Shown: piece by piece, positions 21,824 to 31,799 of the stretch
Position numbering within the stretch: position 1 is the stretch's first letter
Layout: every line of letters begins with the position of its first letter
Assembly (NCBI GenBank): GCA_023476565.1
Contig: JAMCVZ010000025.1
Coordinates: forward strand, 1 to 52,276
Direction: 5' to 3'
Source: Nitrospirota bacterium
GTDB taxonomy: Bacteria; Nitrospirota; Thermodesulfovibrionia; Thermodesulfovibrionales; Dissulfurispiraceae
DNA length: 52,276 bases
The notes under the pieces: generated by a model
The model's database searches: none
What the model saw: the letters and a program-made list of their open reading frames with translations, nothing else
What the model was told of the DNA's origin: nothing
Made by a program: the position numbers and the translations under genes

Positions 21824-21928
21824 CTAAAAAAAGACGGCTATCGATATTGGCAAAAATGGAAACTCGGGAGATACAGCGAGTAAAATAACCGGCATGAAAA
21901 ACGATATGACGATTTGCCGGACAGTCAT
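21824..21928 (-). CDS. Putative 34-residue hydrophobic peptide
   Basis: The frame starts MTVRQIVISFFMPVILLAV, continues SPEFPFLPISIAVFF and ends at TAG. AAGGAGG stands directly before ATG 21928, an excellent ribosome site. It follows the 73-residue membrane protein on the same strand by 37 nt, so the two may form a small operon. One membrane helix is likely. The function is unknown, and the small size keeps confidence low. Confidence 0.35.
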   Translation of the reverse strand: MTVRQIVISFFMPVILLAVSPEFPFLPISIAVFF

Positions 21929-21965
21929 CTTTTCCTCCTTCAGGATTTCCAGCATACCACGCTCA

Positions 21966-22187
21966 TCACTGCTCCTTCTTTGCAGAGCTCATCATTGCAA
22001 AACCAATAAAAGCGACAACCGCGCCGCCAGCCAAGATTTTTACGGCATTTCCCCTTTTAACTTCTCGAATCATATTCTCATCGGATGCCTGGATGAGCCC
22101 CATAAAATCGTTGGCACGAATCTCTCCGGCAAGCGGTTTATTGGCGATATACCTTCCTCCCCCGACAAGAATGATTATAACGCCCAA
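21966..22187 (-). CDS. Small two-helix membrane protein of unknown function
   Basis: About 73 residues with hydrophobic segments at both ends (GVIIILVGGGRYIA and ILAGGAVVAFIGFAMM) separated by a charged linker. This layout resembles small two-TM families such as DUF3185, but I do not recognise it firmly. TTG 22187 is used as the start. The good ribosome site AAAGGAG ends six bases before an in-frame ATT three codons upstream, so a rare ATT start adding KILL-like residues is possible. Neighbours are the decayed toxin locus and a palindromic repeat. Confidence 0.5.
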   Translation of the reverse strand: MGVIIILVGGGRYIANKPLAGEIRANDFMGLIQASDENMIREVKRGNAVKILAGGAVVAFIGFAMMSSAKKEQ

Positions 22188-22296
22188 TAAAATTTTATTC
22201 TCCTTTTACTTTTAAAAGTTTATACTACTGCAAGACTACCGACTATCCAATCGCCGTTTAAAAGTATTTACTAAACCGGCAATTAAATAGACGGAC

Positions 22297-22357
22297 TGTC
22301 ATTCCCGGCTTGTCGGGAATCTTTCTTAAGAAGGACCCCGGACAAGCCGGGATGACA
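22297..22357. repeat. Palindromic TGTCATTCCCGGCTTGTC repeat
   Basis: TGTCATTCCCGGCTTGTC (22297-22314) and GACAAGCCGGGATGACA (22341-22357) pair almost perfectly, with one extra T on the left. Palindromes with this text are dispersed in many bacterial genomes as small non-autonomous elements. It lies between the small membrane gene and tRNA-Leu. Confidence 0.75.
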
Positions 22358-22478
22358 ACTCCGTACACATGCATCGGAATTCGTGACGTTTAACTGCCGG
22401 GTTAATAAATGTCTAAAAGCAAGCCTGACCCCAATTGTTGCTAATAGGCTTATTTGTCTGGTTTTGGTGGGAAAATGA

Positions 22479-22565
22479 TGGTGCCGAAGGCGGGACTCGA
22501 ACCCGCACGGCCTTGCGACCACTAGACCCTGAACCTAGCGCGTCTGCCAGTTCCGCCACTTCGGC
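22479..22565 (-). tRNA. tRNA-Leu (anticodon CAG), CCA encoded
   Basis: The minus strand folds as a class II tRNA: acceptor GCCGAAG pairs with CTTCGGC, the D arm is followed by an anticodon stem CTAGG/TCTAG with loop TTCAGGG (anticodon CAG), a long variable arm, and the T arm GCGGG-TTCGAGT-CCCGC. The discriminator base is A, as in other leucine tRNAs, and CCA is encoded at 22479-22481. It reads CTG codons. A TAACGCATTACG-type repeat fragment lies just upstream (22575-22604). Confidence 0.97.
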
Positions 22566-22767
22566 AACTTAAAGACAGTAACGCATCACACGTTACGCAT
22601 TACGATTAATATTATACCATAATTGCCCCTCCATAAGGCGTATCCTCTTAAATTTAAGCTGCGCTTGCCTTATCTGCGAGCCGCCCGGGTGCAATATGTT
22701 AAAATACATATCGGACAACGAGATACACTGTCACGAGCATATAAATAAATCTGAGGGGAAACAAGTC

Positions 22768-24513
22768 ATGGAAACACCGAAACCGGACAATACAGCAGAA
22801 GAAAAGGATATTGATAAAAGGACCGGGGCGGGCGCTGTCCCTGTACCCAACTTTATCCGCTCAATCATTGCGGAAGATATGAAGTCAGGCAAGCACGACG
22901 GCCGGCTCATGACCCGGTTCCCGCCTGAGCCGAACGGCTATCTGCATATCGGGCACGCAAAGTCCATATGCCTTAATTTCGGTCTGGCCTCTGAATTCGG
23001 GGGGCTCTGCAATTTCCGCTTTGATGATACCAATCCCAGCAAAGAGGAAGTCGAGTATGTTGAATCTATCCTGGAGGACGTACATTGGCTGGGGTTCGAC
23101 TGGGGTGACCGGCTGTACTACGCATCCGACTATTTCGGGAGGCTTTATGATTACGCCGTGCAGCTTATCAAAATCGGCAAAGCATATGTCTGCGATCTGA
23201 GCGCGGACGAGATAAGGGAATACCGCGGCACGTTGACCGAGCCGGGCAGGGAAAGCCCATACCGCAGCCGTTCGGCAAAGGAAAACCTGGAGCTGTTTGA
23301 GCGTATGAGGGCAGGGGAGTTCGAGGACGGTTCCCGCGTGCTCCGGGCAAAGATCGATATGGCTTCGGGCAACATCAATATGCGCGACCCGGTAATGTAC
23401 CGGATCAAAAAAGACACGCATCACCGCACAGGCGACACATGGTGCATCTATCCCATGTATGATTTTGCCCACGGCCTTTCCGATTCGATAGAGAGGATCA
23501 CCCATTCCATCTGCACCATGGAGTACGAGGACCATCGCCCGCTCTACAACTGGTTCCTTGATGAACTGAAGGTCTACCATCCGCAGCAGATAGAGTTTGC
23601 CCGCCTTAACCTGAGCCGGACCGTACTGAGCAAGCGAAAGCTTCTCAAACTGGTGAACGAAAGGCATGTTGCGGGATGGGATGATCCCCGGATGCCTACA
23701 TTGGCAGGTATGCGGAGGCGCGGTTATACTCCGGCTGCCATCCGGAACTTCTGCGAGCGCATCGGGGTGGGCAAAAAGGAAAGCCTTGTTGACATGGCCC
23801 TGCTCGAATACTGTGTCCGCGAGGAGTTGAACAAATCCGCCCCGCGTGTAATGGGGGTGCTGCGTCCGCTTAAGGTGGTCATCGATAACTACCCGGAAGA
23901 TAAGGAGGAATACATAGAGGCGATCAACAACCCCGAGGACCCGGGAGCAGGCGCCCGGAAGGTCCCGTTCTCGCGGGTGCTCTATATCGAACGGGATGAT
24001 TTTATGGAGGACCCGCCGAAGCAGTTCTTCCGCCTTGCGCCCGGCCGTGAGGTAAGGCTGCGGTATGCTTACTTTATCAAATGCGAAGGCGTGGTCAAGG
24101 ATGAAAAGGGCGAAGTGGCTGAGCTGCACTGCACCTATGATCCGGCCACACGGGGCGGCGATGCGCCTGACGGCCGCAAAGTCAAGGCAACGCTGCACTG
24201 GGTTTCGGCGCCGCATTCAATAGAGGCTGAGGTGCGCCTCTATGACAGTCTGTTTGTAAAAGAGGACCCGGATGATACAGAGGAAGGCAAGGATTTTACC
24301 GATTACCTGAACCCGAAATCGCTGGAGGCGCTTATGTCATGCCATATCGAGCCGAGCCTGAAACATGCAAAACCTGGAGACAGGTATCAGTTCGAGAGAA
24401 TGGGCTATTTCTGCGCCGATTCCGCTGACTCCTCACCCGGAAGGCCGGTCTTCAACCGGACAGTTACGCTGAAAGATGAATGGGCCAAGCTCCAGAAAGC
24501 GGGAAAGAAATGA
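22768..24513 (+). CDS. glnS: Glutaminyl-tRNA synthetase
   Basis: A full-length class I synthetase of 581 residues that charges tRNA-Gln with glutamine and ATP. It has the HIGH-type signature [15 protein letters not shown], the [10 protein letters not shown] block, the KMSKS-type [25 protein letters not shown] and the beta-barrel anticodon domain ([20 protein letters not shown]). ATG 22768 is chosen because GAGGGG lies 9 nt upstream; the 24 upstream in-frame codons look non-coding. GlnRS in this lineage implies direct charging rather than only the amidotransferase route. It is followed after 10 nt by the convergent malic enzyme gene, with no obvious terminator between. Confidence 0.96.
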   Translation: METPKPDNTAEEKDIDKRTGAGAVPVPNFIRSIIAEDMKSGKHDGRLMTRFPPEPNGYLHIGHAKSICLNFGLASEFGGLCNFRFDDTNPSKEEVEYVESILEDVHWLGFDWGDRLYYASDYFGRLYDYAVQLIKIGKAYVCDLSADEIREYRGTLTEPGRESPYRSRSAKENLELFERMRAGEFEDGSRVLRAKIDMASGNINMRDPVMYRIKKDTHHRTGDTWCIYPMYDFAHGLSDSIERITHSICTMEYEDHRPLYNWFLDELKVYHPQQIEFARLNLSRTVLSKRKLLKLVNERHVAGWDDPRMPTLAGMRRRGYTPAAIRNFCERIGVGKKESLVDMALLEYCVREELNKSAPRVMGVLRPLKVVIDNYPEDKEEYIEAINNPEDPGAGARKVPFSRVLYIERDDFMEDPPKQFFRLAPGREVRLRYAYFIKCEGVVKDEKGEVAELHCTYDPATRGGDAPDGRKVKATLHWVSAPHSIEAEVRLYDSLFVKEDPDDTEEGKDFTDYLNPKSLEALMSCHIEPSLKHAKPGDRYQFERMGYFCADSADSSPGRPVFNRTVTLKDEWAKLQKAGKK

Positions 24514-24523
24514 TAGTAAAGTA

Positions 24524-25930
24524 TCAGTGCCGCGCAAGCCCTGTCTTTCTCGCTGTTTCAGCAACCGCATGCGCGACAGCGGGTATTACCTTCCTGTCGA
24601 AAATGCTCGGAATTATATAATCCTCGTGCAGTTCGCCAGCTCCCACCGTATAGGCGATGGCCCTGGCTGCGGCGAATTTGATCTCCTCGTTCACGCCCCT
24701 TGACCTGATATCCAGCAAGCCCCTGAATATTCCCGGAAAGCTGAGCATATTGTTTATCTGGTTGGGGTAGTCGGACCTGCCCGTTGCAAGGATACGCACC
24801 AGGGGAAGCGCATCTTCGGGTGCGATCTCGGGTTCGGGATTGGCAAGGGCGAATACCACAGGCTCTTTGGACATCCTCCGTATATCATCAGGCATTATAA
24901 CGTTTGGGACCGAAAGGCCCAGGAAAACATCAGCGCCTTTCAGCGCGTCCGCTATGCTTCCCTTCACTTTTCTCGGGTTGGTCTTTTTCGCAAGCGCCTT
25001 CTTGTAGGGGTTCATATCGCTCTTCCTTCCCCCGTAAATCGCGCCCGCCCTGTCGCACACAACGATATCTTTTATCCCGTATGCCGAGAGTATCAATGCA
25101 TTGGCCATGCCCGCAGCTCCTGCCCCGGATATGACCACCTTGAATTTCTTTATATCCTTCCTGAGCAGCCTTGATACATTGATAAGCGCCGCAAGGACAA
25201 CGACTGCGGTCCCGTGCTGGTCGTCGTGGAAGACCGGTATATCGCAGATTTCCCGCAAGCGCCTCTCTACCTCGAAACAGCGCGGCGCTGAAATATCTTC
25301 GAGATTAATGCCGCCGAAGGGAGTGGAAATATTCCTGACCGTAGCGATAATTTCTTCGGGGTCTTTTGTTTTCAGGGCAATCGGGAAGGCGTCGATTCCG
25401 GCGAATTCCTTGAATATCATCGCCTTGCCTTCCATAACGGGCATGGCTGCCTCGGGCCCTATATCACCGAGACCGAGCACGGCTGTCCCATCCGTGACGA
25501 TCGCAACCGAATTCCCCTTGATGGTGTACCGGTAAGCATGCTCCGGATTGTCATGTATGTCCATGCATATCCGCGCGACGCCGGGCGTGTAAACCTTGGA
25601 AAGATCGTTCCTGTCCCTCACCGGCACCTTGCTGCGCACCTCTATTTTCCCCCCTTCATGGACGGAGAAGGTGCGGTCCATAACCCTGAGGACCTTTACG
25701 CCGGGTATGCCCTTGATGGTCCTGACGATTTCCCGCTCATGCCGGTCATCCCGCGCATTTACCGTGATGTCCCTGACTAACTTCCCTTTGTCTACGCGAA
25801 CGATATCGACCGAACCGAGATCGCCGCCTGCCCGGCTGATGGCGGTCGCTATCTGCGCGAACATGCCGATCCGGTTTGTAATCTCCGCCCTGATCATTAT
25901 GCTGTAACTCGGACTTGGGACATGTAGCAT
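24524..25930 (-). CDS. NAD(P)-dependent malic enzyme with N-terminal ACT domain
   Basis: A 468-residue enzyme converting malate to pyruvate and CO2. Residues about 1-85 form an ACT domain (IMIRAEITNRIGMFAQIATAI), a common amino-acid-sensing module. The malic domain follows with VYTPGVARIC, IVTDGTAVLGLGDIGPEA, PVMEGKAMIFKEFAGID and the metal site VFHDDQHGTAVV. The NAD(P)-binding domain has VVISGAGAAGMANALIL. ATG 25930 is preferred because GGAGGTG lies at ideal spacing; 19 in-frame codons upstream are probably leader. A sigma-70-type promoter is at 26016-26045. With the neighbouring succinate dehydrogenase genes it links C4 acids to pyruvate. Confidence 0.93.
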   Translation of the reverse strand: MLHVPSPSYSIMIRAEITNRIGMFAQIATAISRAGGDLGSVDIVRVDKGKLVRDITVNARDDRHEREIVRTIKGIPGVKVLRVMDRTFSVHEGGKIEVRSKVPVRDRNDLSKVYTPGVARICMDIHDNPEHAYRYTIKGNSVAIVTDGTAVLGLGDIGPEAAMPVMEGKAMIFKEFAGIDAFPIALKTKDPEEIIATVRNISTPFGGINLEDISAPRCFEVERRLREICDIPVFHDDQHGTAVVVLAALINVSRLLRKDIKKFKVVISGAGAAGMANALILSAYGIKDIVVCDRAGAIYGGRKSDMNPYKKALAKKTNPRKVKGSIADALKGADVFLGLSVPNVIMPDDIRRMSKEPVVFALANPEPEIAPEDALPLVRILATGRSDYPNQINNMLSFPGIFRGLLDIRSRGVNEEIKFAAARAIAYTVGAGELHEDYIIPSIFDRKVIPAVAHAVAETARKTGLARH

Positions 25931-26015
25931 ACTTTCACCTCCGGGAGACTCAATTGTAATTATCGGCACACCTGTCCTGCCATGCACGCCACCTTCTAAT
26001 AATAATTACAACAGC

Positions 26016-26045
26016 ATTATAGTTTCCCCTTCTTTGCGTAGTCAA
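26016..26045 (-). promoter_or_regulatory. Sigma-70-type promoter of the malic enzyme gene
   Basis: On the minus strand TTGACT (26040-26045), an 18-bp spacer and TATAAT (26016-26021) form a strong housekeeping promoter, giving a leader of about 80 nt. The divergent sdhA start lies about 100 bp away, so the two promoters share this intergenic region. No clear promoter is seen for sdhA. Confidence 0.65.
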
Positions 26046-26148
26046 TATGATTTTTTCAAATCGGTATATAGATTTTTTTAATCAGAATGTGTAAATATGT
26101 CACGTACTACTTTTTTTGTAAACCCTGAGTGACAGCCATTTTAAAATT

Positions 26149-27873
26149 ATGATCCACTATTTTGATACGCTGATTATCGGGTCCGGCCTTGCCGGTTTGA
26201 GGGCCGCTATTGAGGCCTCGCGGCACGGCTCAGTCGCGGTGCTTACTAAATTATACCCCACCCGCTCCCACTCCGGCGCTGCGCAGGGGGGCATCAGTGC
26301 CGCGCTCGGCAATGAGGAGCCCGATTCTCCTGAATGGCATTTCTACGATACAACCAAGGGCAGCGATTTTCTCGGAGACCAGGATGCAATCGGGATAATG
26401 TGCGAAGATGCCATCCGGACCATTGTCGAGCTCGAACATATGGGTGTGCCCTTCTCAAGAACTCCCGAAGGGAAAATCGCCCAGCGGCGTTTCGGCGGAC
26501 ATACAAGGGACTTCGGCGCTGCGCCTGTAAGGAGGGCCTGCTATTCCGCAGACAGGACAGGGCATGCCATACTTTTTGCCCTGTATGAGCAGAGTGAGCT
26601 GCAGGGGGTCGCTTCCTTCCCCGAATTCCAGGTCCTTGATATTGTAATAGAAAACGGAAGGTGCTCAGGGGCGCTTGTCCTTGATATACAAAGCGGGGAC
26701 CTCCATACCTTCAATGCAAAGGCGACCCTTGTCGCATCAGGCGGCTACGGGAGGGTATTCAAGACAACCTCAAACGCTCTGGCAAGCACCGGCGATTGCC
26801 TGAGCATCCTTTTTGATGGGGGAATCCCCTTGGAAGATATGGAGTGCTTCCAGTTCCATCCGACCGGATTGTACGGCCTCGGCATACTGATTACCGAAGG
26901 GGCCAGGGGAGAGGGGGGCATACTGGTCAACGGTAAAGGCGAGCGCTTCATGGAGAGATACGCTCCTACCATAAAAGACCTTGCGCCGAGGGACATGGTG
27001 TCGAGGGCCATAATGACCGAGATACGCGAAGGCAGGGGAGTTGACGGCAAGGATTTCGTCCATCTCGACCTCAGGCATGTGGACAAGAAAATAATCGAAG
27101 AGAGGCTCCCTGAGATTTCGACCTTCTGCAAGATATATATGGGGATAGATCCTTCGGAGAACCCGATCCCCGTGCTTCCCACGGCGCATTATGCGATGGG
27201 CGGCATCCCCACCGATGTGGACGGCAGGGTGTTGGGGGATGAGAAAGGGGCGACCATTGAGGGCCTCTATGCAGCGGGCGAATGCGCCTGCGTTTCAGTC
27301 CACGGGGCAAACAGGCTCGGCTGTAATTCCCTGCTTGATACGGTTGTCTTCGGAAGGAGAGCAGGGATGGCGATCGGCGGGTATATCAAAGATGCCGACA
27401 GGCGCGAGATTGCCAAAGGCCCGTCCGATAGAGTGAAAGCAGATATGAATGCCCTGGTTAACAGCACGGGTGATGAGAAAGCCGGTGCGCTCAGAAGCGA
27501 GTTCCGGAAAATGATGATGGACAGATGCTCGGTGTTCAGGAACGAAGAAGGGCTTGCCGGCCTTGTCCAGGACCTGAAGACGATAAAAGAGAGAACAAAG
27601 TACGTCGGCATTAAAGACAGGGGCGCTCAGTTCAACACGGAACTCCTCGAAGCCCTGGAGCTTAACCATCTCATAAACCTGGGGGAGGCGATAGCCCTTT
27701 CCGCATTGCAAAGGAAAGAGAGCCGGGGCGCCCATTCACGAGAGGACTTTCCGGAGAGGGATGATGAAAACTGGCTCAAGCATACCTTTGCGTTTAAAAC
27801 AGGAAGAGGAATAGAATTCCGGTATAAGCCGGTCACCATTACACGGTTCAAGCCGGAGGAGAGAAAATATTGA
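26149..27873 (+). CDS. sdhA: Succinate dehydrogenase/fumarate reductase flavoprotein subunit
   Basis: A 574-residue flavoprotein with an N-terminal FAD-binding [10 protein letters not shown], the covalent-FAD His in [11 protein letters not shown], the active-site blocks QFHPTGLYG and [10 protein letters not shown], and the C-terminal [18 protein letters not shown]. It interconverts succinate and fumarate. The direction cannot be read from sequence; in an anaerobe either reductive or oxidative use is possible. ATG 26149 has no strong ribosome site. It starts a plus-strand run sdhA-sdhB-livKHMGF-sdhC-sdhD, and diverges from the malic enzyme gene. Confidence 0.94.
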   Translation: MIHYFDTLIIGSGLAGLRAAIEASRHGSVAVLTKLYPTRSHSGAAQGGISAALGNEEPDSPEWHFYDTTKGSDFLGDQDAIGIMCEDAIRTIVELEHMGVPFSRTPEGKIAQRRFGGHTRDFGAAPVRRACYSADRTGHAILFALYEQSELQGVASFPEFQVLDIVIENGRCSGALVLDIQSGDLHTFNAKATLVASGGYGRVFKTTSNALASTGDCLSILFDGGIPLEDMECFQFHPTGLYGLGILITEGARGEGGILVNGKGERFMERYAPTIKDLAPRDMVSRAIMTEIREGRGVDGKDFVHLDLRHVDKKIIEERLPEISTFCKIYMGIDPSENPIPVLPTAHYAMGGIPTDVDGRVLGDEKGATIEGLYAAGECACVSVHGANRLGCNSLLDTVVFGRRAGMAIGGYIKDADRREIAKGPSDRVKADMNALVNSTGDEKAGALRSEFRKMMMDRCSVFRNEEGLAGLVQDLKTIKERTKYVGIKDRGAQFNTELLEALELNHLINLGEAIALSALQRKESRGAHSREDFPERDDENWLKHTFAFKTGRGIEFRYKPVTITRFKPEERKY

Positions 27874-27945
27874 CAGAGGCAGGGATGAAGGCAGAGGGAT
27901 GAAAAGGCAGGACTGCTTCAAAACCCCGGGAATTTATCGGAGCTG

Positions 27946-28686
27946 ATGAATAATTATACATTCAGAATAAAACGGTTCGATCCGGAAAATGATACGGTCC
28001 CCCGGTGGGAAGAGTTCCACGTTGAGATGGCCCCCACGGAAAGGGTCCTTGACGGCCTGATTAAAATAAAAGATTCGGTTGACGGCAGCCTGACGTTCAG
28101 GCGCTCCTGCGCCCACGGGGTGTGCGGCTCATGTGCTATGAAGATAAACGGCAAAAACGGCCTTGCCTGCCAGACGCTCATAAAAGATGTCTCTTTCTCA
28201 CCGGATACGGTAATTACACTTGAGCCGCTCCCTGCACTGCCGCTCATAAAAGACCTTGTGGTCGACATGGCGCCTTTTTTTGAGAAGAACGACAAGGTGC
28301 TGCCGTATCTTATCAACAACGAGCCTCCCCCCGAACGTGAGCGGCTGCAGAGCCCGGAGGACCAGCACACAATACTGCAATCCATAACCTGCATCATGTG
28401 CGGGTGCTGCACTTCATCGTGCCCGAGCTACTGGGCTGACAAGGAATACCTCGGCCCCTCCGCCCTTCTGAAAGCATACCGGTTTATCTTCGATACGCGG
28501 GACAGGTCGACAGAAGCCCGGCTTGAGCGTGTAGCGCAGGTGCACGGGCTCTGGAGGTGTCATTCGATTTATAACTGTGTTGAAGTCTGCCCGAAAGAGA
28601 TCGATATCACCGGGCATATAGCGAAACTGAAAAGCCTGTCCGTGAAAAAGGCCCTGTCCGGCAGGAAGTCGTTAAAGAAAAAATAG
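27946..28686 (+). CDS. sdhB: Succinate dehydrogenase/fumarate reductase iron-sulfur subunit
   Basis: A 246-residue Fe-S subunit carrying all three clusters: [2Fe-2S] at CAHGVCGSC plus the Cys in GLACQTL, [4Fe-4S] at CIMCGCCTSSCP, and [3Fe-4S] at CHSIYNCVEVCPKEI. It carries electrons from the flavin to the membrane quinone site. ATG 27946 lies 72 nt after sdhA. The membrane subunits do not follow directly: five ABC-transporter genes intervene before sdhC and sdhD. Confidence 0.95.
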   Translation: MNNYTFRIKRFDPENDTVPRWEEFHVEMAPTERVLDGLIKIKDSVDGSLTFRRSCAHGVCGSCAMKINGKNGLACQTLIKDVSFSPDTVITLEPLPALPLIKDLVVDMAPFFEKNDKVLPYLINNEPPPERERLQSPEDQHTILQSITCIMCGCCTSSCPSYWADKEYLGPSALLKAYRFIFDTRDRSTEARLERVAQVHGLWRCHSIYNCVEVCPKEIDITGHIAKLKSLSVKKALSGRKSLKKK

Positions 28687-28755
28687 GTGATTCGGGAGAA
28701 TGTCGGAAGCTTTTGTAATACTCTAAACAGGTAAGAGAACAGTAAGGAGGAAAGT

Positions 28756-29952
28756 ATGAAAAAGTTGGGTATTGTCTTGTTGGCCTGCTTCTTTTTTGCG
28801 TTTCAGGGTTTGAGCCGGGCGGATGAAATCATGTTCGGCGCCGCCCTGTCGCTCACAGGCAAGCTCGCAAAAGAGGGGAACCTGGTAAAGAATGGATATG
28901 AGCTCTGGAAAGACACCGTCAATAAAAAAGGCGGCATGAAAATCGGCGGCAAGAGCTTCAAAGTGGATATCAAATACTATGACGACGAGAGCGACCCGAA
29001 CAGGGGGGCAAAGCTGGTCGAAAAGCTCGTCACCGAAGACAAGATAAAGCTTATCCTCGGGCCGTACGGCAGTGAGTCCGTGTTTGCCACCAGCGCGATT
29101 ACCGAGAAATACGGCGTGCTGATGGTGCAGGGAGGAGCTGCTGCTGACAAGCTCTATACCCGCGGCTTCAAGAACCTTTTCGGTATTTACACGGTTGCTA
29201 CCGAATACATGGATGACACCCTCGAGATGCTGAAAAACAAATCTCCGAAACCCTCTACCGTCGCTATCGTTTATTCCAACGACCTGTTCTCCGCACAGGT
29301 GGCACAGGGTGCAAAGGCATCTGCGGAAAAGTACGGCTACAAAGTGGTCTTCTATCAGGACTACCCGAAGGGAACACAGGACTTATCCACCATGATCGTC
29401 CAGATAAAGGCTAAAAATCCGGACATCATTCTCGGCTGCGGCCACTTCCAGGACACCATCATTATCGTCAAGCAGGCAAAGGATTACAAGGTGAACCCGA
29501 AGGCCCTCGCCTTCTCCGTGGGACCGACGCTGCCTGACTTTGTGAATTCTCTTAAGGGAGATGCGGAAAATGTCCTCGGTTCCGCCCAGTGGACAATGAC
29601 CCTGAAGTACAGGGACCCCGTATTCGGCAGTAACCACGAGTTTGTAAAAATGTACAGGGCCAGGTACAAGGAAGACCCCAATTACCATTCTGCAGGCGGT
29701 GCAGCGGCTGCGGTAATCTTCCAGAAGGCAATCGAGAAAGCGGGAACAAAGGACGATTTAAACAAGATAAGGGGAGCGCTTTCCCATTTCAATGAGGAGA
29801 CTCTCTACGGAAAGATTAAGTTCGACAGTACCGGAAAGGTAATCGGCAAGGGCATGCCCGTTATCCAGATTCAGCAGGGCGTACAGAAGACCGTATATCC
29901 GGAAGACGTGGCTGAGGCCAAAGTGGTGTACCCCAAACCGCAGTGGAAGTAA
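28756..29952 (+). CDS. livK: ABC transporter periplasmic substrate-binding protein (LivK/amide family)
   Basis: A 398-residue secreted binding protein of the type I (Leu/Ile/Val or amide/urea) family: signal peptide MKKLGIVLLACFFFAFQG, then IMFGAALSLTGKLAKEG, DDESDPNRGAKLVEKLV and GPYGSESVFATSAITEKYGV. The family binds amino acids, amides, aromatic acids or short acyl compounds, so leucine is not assured. The start ATG is preceded by AAGGAGG. It opens the transporter block livKHMGF. Its place between sdhB and sdhC raises the possibility of a ligand tied to C4-acid metabolism, which is inference. Confidence 0.88.
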   Translation: MKKLGIVLLACFFFAFQGLSRADEIMFGAALSLTGKLAKEGNLVKNGYELWKDTVNKKGGMKIGGKSFKVDIKYYDDESDPNRGAKLVEKLVTEDKIKLILGPYGSESVFATSAITEKYGVLMVQGGAAADKLYTRGFKNLFGIYTVATEYMDDTLEMLKNKSPKPSTVAIVYSNDLFSAQVAQGAKASAEKYGYKVVFYQDYPKGTQDLSTMIVQIKAKNPDIILGCGHFQDTIIIVKQAKDYKVNPKALAFSVGPTLPDFVNSLKGDAENVLGSAQWTMTLKYRDPVFGSNHEFVKMYRARYKEDPNYHSAGGAAAAVIFQKAIEKAGTKDDLNKIRGALSHFNEETLYGKIKFDSTGKVIGKGMPVIQIQQGVQKTVYPEDVAEAKVVYPKPQWK

Positions 29953-29964
29953 GAAGGCAATAAT

Positions 29965-30843
29965 ATGATTGTTCTTCAGATCCTCATAAACGGATTGCTG
30001 CTCGGCGCGTTCTACGCGCTGATCGGCATCGGGTTCTCCCTTGTCTGGGGCGTGACGAATATCATCAACCTTGCCCACGGCGCCATAGCACTGCTTGGCG
30101 CCTATCTCACCTTCTTCATGTTCCAGCAGTGGCATGTGGACCCTTTCCTCACCATCCCGGTGAGCTTCACCGTGATGTTCATCGTGGGATACATGCTCCA
30201 GAGGTATCTCATGAACCTGGTGGTGAAGGCACAGATATTCATACTCCTCATCCTCACCTTCGGACTCGAGATATTCCTGGTGAATTTCATGACCACCTTC
30301 TTCTCAGCAGACTTCAGGTCCGTTACTCCCGATTATGCGGGGCACAGCCTCATCCTCGGTGATATCGTCATCCCCTACATCAGGATGGCGGTCTTCTTCA
30401 TCTGCGTTGCTGCTGCCGCTCTCATGGCGCTGTTCCTTGACAAGACCTGGCAGGGCAAGGCGATAAGGGCGACATCCCTCGATATCGAGGCGGCCATGAT
30501 GACAGGCATAAGCCCCGCGAAGATTTACGCGCTGACCTTTGCGATCGGCTCCGGGGTGGCGGGAGTGGCAGGGACCCTCCTGACCCTTACACAGGCGTTC
30601 TCTCCCAATATCGCCGGGGGCCTTACGCTCAGGGCCTTCATCGTCAGCATCCTGGGCGGCCTCGGCAGGGTCGAAGGCGCTCTCCTGGGCGGGCTGGTGC
30701 TGGGAGTGCTCGAAACATTCAGCTCCTATATCGTCGGAGAGAGTTACAAGAACGCCATAGCCTTCGGCCTGATGGTGCTGGTGCTCATAGTAAAGCCGTC
30801 GGGGCTCATGGGCAGGAAATACTATGCGGAGGTGAAGCATTGA
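29965..30843 (+). CDS. livH: ABC transporter permease LivH
   Basis: A 292-residue membrane permease with the LivH signature: LINGLLLGAFYALIGIGFSLVWGVTNIINLAHGA at the N terminus, eight or so helices, and the EAA-like segment GISPAKIYALTFAIGSGVAG. It forms half of the membrane channel with LivM. ATG 29965 is 12 nt after livK. Its stop overlaps the TTG start of livM by four bases. Confidence 0.92.
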   Translation: MIVLQILINGLLLGAFYALIGIGFSLVWGVTNIINLAHGAIALLGAYLTFFMFQQWHVDPFLTIPVSFTVMFIVGYMLQRYLMNLVVKAQIFILLILTFGLEIFLVNFMTTFFSADFRSVTPDYAGHSLILGDIVIPYIRMAVFFICVAAAALMALFLDKTWQGKAIRATSLDIEAAMMTGISPAKIYALTFAIGSGVAGVAGTLLTLTQAFSPNIAGGLTLRAFIVSILGGLGRVEGALLGGLVLGVLETFSSYIVGESYKNAIAFGLMVLVLIVKPSGLMGRKYYAEVKH

Positions 30844-31799
30844 AAGCCGGGAAAGGCATACTCTTCGCAGTCTTTGTCCTGACCTTGATAGCGCTGCCCT
30901 CCCTTGTCTCAGGATATTGGCTGAGGGTCCTGACCCAGACCTTCCTGTTCGCTTCAATAGCAACGGGCAGCAACATCATCATCGGCTATACCGGGTATCC
31001 GGCTTTCGGCAATATCGCCTTCTTTGGGGTGGGCGCCTATGTGACCGGCGTGCTCTCCACGAAATACGGCATGTCTTTCATCTCCACGCTGCCTTTCTGC
31101 GCACTCTCGGGTATTGTGCTTGCGATACTCCTGGGCATACCTATCCTGAGATTGAAGGGACACTATTTCGCAATCGCGACGGTGGGGGTGATGGAGACCT
31201 TCAGGGAGCTGATCGACAACATGACCGAGCTTACCGGCGGCGGCATGGGATTGACCCTGCCCATAATGAAGTTAGGCCCAGAATCTATTTACAAGTATTT
31301 TTATTATGCCATGCTCTTATGCATGCTCTTTGCCCTTCTCCTCTCGTATATCGTTTCAAAAATAAAACTGGGGTATGCGTTAAGGGCAATAAAGGTGGAT
31401 GAGGACGCTGCAAGCGTTATGGGCATAAACACGCCTCTTTATAAGACCATTGCCTGGGCCCTGAGCGCCTCAGTTGTCGGCCTCAGCGGAGGCATCTATG
31501 CTTATTGGATCAGCTATATCGACCCCAATACCGTATTCGTAGGCGCCTACTCCGTCAAGATGTTCGCGATGATCCTTCTGGGCGGCGCAGGCACGGTCTT
31601 CGGCCCCCTTATCGGCGCGTTCGTCCTCGAACTGATATCCGAAGTAGTGTGGTCCAAGTTCATTGCCATACACGGAATGGTACTGGGACTGCTTATCATC
31701 CTTATCATCCTCTTCATCCCGAAGGGACTGTTCGAGACATTCAAGGGGGGGTTCTCCTTTAAAAAGCTGCTCAGCAACCTGAAGGAGAACAGCTTATGA
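30840..31799 (+). CDS. livM: ABC transporter permease LivM
   Basis: A 319-residue permease, the partner of LivH, with GSNIIIGYTGYPAFGNIAFFGVGAY near the N terminus and the cytoplasmic loop LGYALRAIKVDEDAASVMGIN that contacts the ATPases. The start is TTG 30840, overlapping the livH stop as TTGA, with GGAGG 7 nt upstream. Its end overlaps livG as ATGA, so the block is translationally coupled throughout. Confidence 0.92.
   Translation: MKAGKGILFAVFVLTLIALPSLVSGYWLRVLTQTFLFASIATGSNIIIGYTGYPAFGNIAFFGVGAYVTGVLSTKYGMSFISTLPFCALSGIVLAILLGIPILRLKGHYFAIATVGVMETFRELIDNMTELTGGGMGLTLPIMKLGPESIYKYFYYAMLLCMLFALLLSYIVSKIKLGYALRAIKVDEDAASVMGINTPLYKTIAWALSASVVGLSGGIYAYWISYIDPNTVFVGAYSVKMFAMILLGGAGTVFGPLIGAFVLELISEVVWSKFIAIHGMVLGLLIILIILFIPKGLFETFKGGFSFKKLLSNLKENSL

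Noticed and set aside
22283-22522. 79-codon frame over the tRNA-Leu 3' end and the palindrome
   Set aside because: It is read from tRNA and repeat sequence, a frequent false gene.
22885-24216. 443-codon open frame antisense to glnS
   Set aside because: Shadow of a conserved synthetase gene; GC-biased third positions make long antisense frames common here.
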